Assembly (NCBI GenBank): GCA_013397695.1
Contig: VYZI01000074.1
Location: 1,164,464-1,228,463, forward strand
DNA length: 64,000 nucleotides
Direction: 5' to 3'
Source: Centropus unirufus
Lineage: Eukaryota; Chordata; Aves; Cuculiformes; Centropidae
Positions 60,921 through 64,000 of the stretch are shown here, piece by piece; within the stretch, counting starts at the first letter, position 1, and each line of letters opens with the position of its first letter. The notes under the pieces were generated by a model. It was not told the DNA's origin. It made no database searches and saw nothing but the letters and a program-made list of their open reading frames with translations. The translations under genes and the position numbers were made by a program.

Positions 60921-61735
60921 AAATGATAATAAGGAAAATACTATTAATAAGAAAATACTAAAATATATGCAGATGTATGTAACCAAGTGCATATGCAAGT
61001 TGACTCGGTGACTGCAATTGCAAGTTCTACATTCATACACTTTGATTTTGTAAGGACAATTACGGTGTTGTTACATTGAGATCAGCATAAAGTAAGAACT
61101 TGACTAGTGGAGAACATCACAGAAGCAGTGAATGATGAGTGACTTTATTGTCTCCATTTGCTTTTATTTAGCCAGAGGACTGTGATTTCTCTAGTGTGGA
61201 GAAATAGCATTCAGCAGGTCATGATGTTTAGAATAACATAGAAACTCTACTAGATTTTGGTAGAAATGACTTTAACTATTTACAGACAGATGTGAACCCA
61301 AAAGGGTTAAGAAAGGTGGGGACAAAACAATAAACAAGGAATGCCGAGGCAGAGAAGAGCATTAGCAATGTGGTCTGGAAGTAACATGGGTTTGTTTCTA
61401 GAGTAGATACCATTGGACACTGTTCTGAAAAAGGATCGTAATTTATATTTCTGGGTACTTTTGTCTCAAGATCTCTCTCACCCTCTTACTTTTATTGGTT
61501 TTAATGCACTTGTGATCCCATATCATTGATAGTCCTAAGCTGTGCAGGAAAATCACATCCACAATGGAGACACCTACTGACGCTGTGCAGGTCGCTGTGA
61601 ACCTGTTAAGAGTCTCAGTATGTTTCGATTTAATCAACCGTTCTCTAGGGAGTACAGCACTAGTGAACAAAGTGCCATTCTCCGTGTCAAAGAGCTGTAG
61701 TAGAGGCGTTTTACAACTCCCCAGCCTGCTATGAC
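60921..61735. other. UBE2J1 intronic DNA before the retroviral LTR
   Basis: No gene recognised. The 5' boundary of the LTR that follows could not be fixed, so part of this stretch may belong to it. Confidence 0.35.
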
Positions 61736-61739
61736 TCTT

Positions 61740-62208
61740 GCTTTAAATACATTTTCTTGTGTGCTTTGCTGACTGCCCTGGGCTTGACTGGAGTTTTTGG
61801 CTGGGAGGGGGCCCGGCCTCCAACCAGGGCAGCTGCCCCAGCCTGGCCAAAGGGATAATCAGTTCTGTGAGGTCAAGCTTAAAGGGCTTGGGGGTGCCGT
61901 TTGTGGTGCGGTTGGCAGCGTGGTTTGCAGCTTGGATTTGACGAGTCTGGATTGGGAGCAGGCGAGGCATCCCTTTTACAGGTGGCGAGTGGTTTGGGTT
62001 GTGCATCCTTCGCTTTCTATCTCCTTCTGTTGTTGTTTAAGTGCTTGTTTTTTTCTTGTCCTTTGTTTCCTGTTAATTTCTTTTATCCCAACCCACGAGT
62101 TTTAACCCATTTTTGTTTCTGATTCTCTTCCTCATTCAATAGAGAGTGGGGAGGAGTGAGCGAATGGCTGCATGGTTCTTTGTTGCCAGCAGGGGCTAAA
62201 CCACATCA
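61740..62208 (+). mobile_element. Decayed avian endogenous retrovirus, 5' LTR (start uncertain)
   Basis: The right part matches the U5 end of common avian ERV LTRs: 'atcccaacccacgagtttta', 'ttctgattctcttcctc', 'ggggaggagtgagcgaatgg' and 'ctaaaccacatca', ending in CA at 62208. The left part is G-rich and LTR-like ('tggctgggagggggcccggc'), but no convincing TG start was found. CpG positions appear decayed, indicating age. Orientation is the same as UBE2J1. Confidence 0.7.
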
Positions 62209-64000
62209 GTCCTTGATGTGTGACATGGGGCCAGGAGGGCTGAGATAATGACAGCTCTGACCAGTGTGTGTTAAAACACATTTGTTATAAGCACTGATTA
62301 AATGAGTTTAACAGCTGCTGGTCACAATGTTGTATCATTGGTTCGCGGGGTTGTGTCATGATAAGTCCTTGCATGCAGTTTATGTTCCTTGTGGTGCTGT
62401 TTATCACCTCTAAAGATGGATCGAGATGATCGTGGTGCTGGCTTGGGTAATGCTGGTTTATGGTACGGGGAAGTTATTGTTCAAAAGATTGATGTGTGTG
62501 TATGTGGAAATGAGAGCAATGCCACACTGTTAGTGCCATCTCTTGGAATTTATTAAATAATCACGTACAATTTATGTGGAAAATGTGGAGGGGGGGAACT
62601 TCTCCCCACTCTTCCCTGCTTTGCCCCTCAGGCTAAATACAACAGCTCTTGAGATGTTTTAATATCGTTGGGATGTTCAAGCCAGCATTCTCCTATTACT
62701 GTGTCTCTTTACTGTGTTTCAGGTCTTGTTAGGGTTAAAAACTACTTAAAAAGGGCACTTGGAGATCTGCCCTGACAGGGGATAGTTGTGAGTGGCAGGG
62801 TGTGTGGATGGGTGGTAGAATATCTGGAAGAAGTGTGCCATTGCCCTGGCCATTCCAGGGACACAAATCACTGCAATATGCTCGGGCCTAGCACTGTGGT
62901 TACTCAGACACCAACGAGCAGCGCTACAGCTGAACCAGAGAACCAGTCTGGGCCAGTATCAGTCGCCTCTGTGCAAAAGAAGCAATACACAGAAAAAATA
63001 ACTTAGGGATGAAGATGAGCAGGGATCATAATGGCAACAGGAGGAAGAGGCAGAACCAGAGGTAATCACCTGATTCCTCTCCCTGGGGGAGCTGCAAGAT
63101 AGGCATAAAGATTTCAGCCCTTCTCAGCAGGTGAGTGCTTTGTCACTGGCTGCTCTGATGCTGGGTTGGTGGGGCCAGATGAAAGGGTAGGGAAACCGAG
63201 CACCTGGGATCCACCCAGCAAGGTGCCATTGGTGATTGGAAGAAAGACATCAATCCCTCAGCCTCCGGAGGTGACTCCTCAAGCATGAGGGAAAAGTACC
63301 CTTACAAGGAAGATGTTACATGCCACCCAGGCAAGTCCACCACTGTGGAGAGAGGTATCCAGTGCCTAAGGAAATTAGCTATGCTGGAGGTGATTATGAT
63401 GATCTAAATAACAAGCATCTACCTGCAGATCCCAATGAAGTCCAATGCACGTGGCCCACGTGGTGGAAGTTTCTGTGGAGTGCACCATCATCATAGGCCA
63501 ACTCACTCATAATAGTGTTCTGGAAAGGTGAGGGACAAATGGTGGATGAATTAGCTGGTCCACTCCAACAATACAAAGAATACCTCTCTCCCTTCCTGTG
63601 GGCCTGTACTTCAGCTGTGGAAAGACTGTCCAAAAAATCCAAAAACAAGTTGAAAAAAAACTGTCCCAGGAAGTCCAGCAATTCAGAGGAGGGTGTGGAG
63701 AAGCTGTGCCAGGAGTCCAGCAACTCAAAGAGGCTGTGTCTAATTCCTAACCTACATGGACAAGTATCTCGGCTCTAATGAGTGAGTTCCTCTGTTCAAG
63801 AGAGAGAATGTAGAGGACACACGCTGTGAGGTACCCTGTGGTTTTATCTGCGTGACCATGGAGAGGATATGAGGAAGTGAGATGGAAAACCTTAGAGGCA
63901 TGAGTACATGAGTTGCAAGGAAAAACAAATATGGAAAGGAATTCTCCCAGGAAAAATACTGCTCCAGTTTCCAGTGGGCAGTTCTCAGACAGAACAGAAG
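62209..64000 (+). mobile_element. Decayed endogenous retrovirus, leader and gag-like remnant, runs off the window
   Basis: Directly after the LTR there is a degraded primer-binding-site-like stretch at 62214-62231, with 11 of 18 positions matching the tRNA-Lys type. Further on, a frame at 62788-63006 includes CHCPGHSRDTNHCN, which resembles the start of gag-region sequence seen in avian ERVs. Later frames, such as 63515-63778, are short, lysine- and serine-rich, and separated by stops. No intact viral gene is present in the window. The copy is old and inactive as far as it is visible. Its 3' part lies beyond 64000. Confidence 0.6.

Larger units (their letters stand above)
56087..64000 (+). 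other. UBE2J1: UBE2J1 intron 1 (incomplete, runs off the window)
   Basis: Nearly 8 kb after the exon 1 donor with no further UBE2J1 exon. It contains a nested pair of CR1 elements within the first 0.5 kb, further CR1 tails at 56905 and 60636, an AT-rich stretch around 57840-58020 with a T-run at 58146-58161, and a decayed endogenous retrovirus from about 61.74 kb. Confidence 0.8.

Noticed and set aside
62788..63778. Frames of 72-109 codons in the right-hand ERV region as host genes
   Set aside because: They lie downstream of an LTR end, are interrupted, and are best explained as decayed retroviral internal sequence.
56087..64000. Search for UBE2J1 exon 2
   Set aside because: No sequence encoding the expected VKRLMKEAAEL continuation was found, so it lies to the right of the window.
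1..64000. CRISPR arrays, operons, phage or bacterial defence genes
   Set aside because: The sequence is vertebrate nuclear DNA with spliced genes. The tandem arrays are minisatellites without spacer structure.

Overview
The window looks like nuclear DNA from a bird. The evidence is many CR1 LINE fragments, most ending in the short ATTCTATG-type tail seen in avian copies, two avian-type retroviral LTRs, short introns, and GC-rich promoter islands with an assembly gap in one of them. It is not prokaryotic: there are no operons and no long intact ORFs apart from those produced by tandem repeats. I cannot name the species.

Two protein-coding genes are recognisable, both on the + strand. RRAGD (Rag GTPase D, a lysosomal amino-acid sensor for mTORC1) has six exons between 30070 and 44695, with consensus splice sites and a continuous frame of 350 codons to the stop. 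Its first coding exon is not visible and probably lies in the 810-base gap at 22628-23437. UBE2J1 (ER-anchored ubiquitin-conjugating enzyme) begins at 56056 with its short first coding exon, and the rest of the gene lies beyond the window. The order RRAGD then UBE2J1 on the same strand matches human 6q15. In human, the divergent neighbour upstream of RRAGD is ANKRD6. The CpG-rich block at about 17.56-18.11 kb could be its promoter on the - strand, but no ANKRD6 coding exon was found.

Layout: 1-17.5 kb is non-coding DNA with CR1 copies at 0.5-1.4, 4.1, 4.4-4.7 and 13.9-15.2 kb. From 17.5 to 24.3 kb there is a GC-rich and rearranged zone: a CpG block, a 27/33-bp minisatellite, CR1 copies (one with a 151-bp tandem duplication), a mosaic of locally duplicated modules, the gap, a 44-bp minisatellite and a TATA-type promoter candidate. 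From 24.3 to 44.7 kb are RRAGD introns and exons with several CR1 insertions, mostly antisense. From 44.7 to 54.8 kb are the RRAGD 3' UTR and intergenic DNA, including a solo LTR with clean 5-bp target duplications. From 54.8 to 56.1 kb are CR1, a GC-box minisatellite and the UBE2J1 promoter with a UPR-type element. From 56.1 to 64 kb is UBE2J1 intron 1, with one CR1 inserted inside another and a decayed endogenous retrovirus running off the right edge.

I found no undescribed biological system. The items most worth a second look are the solo LTR, the nested CR1, the mosaic duplication next to the RRAGD promoter, the frame-preserving minisatellite, the UPR-type site in the UBE2J1 promoter, and the missing RRAGD exon 1.
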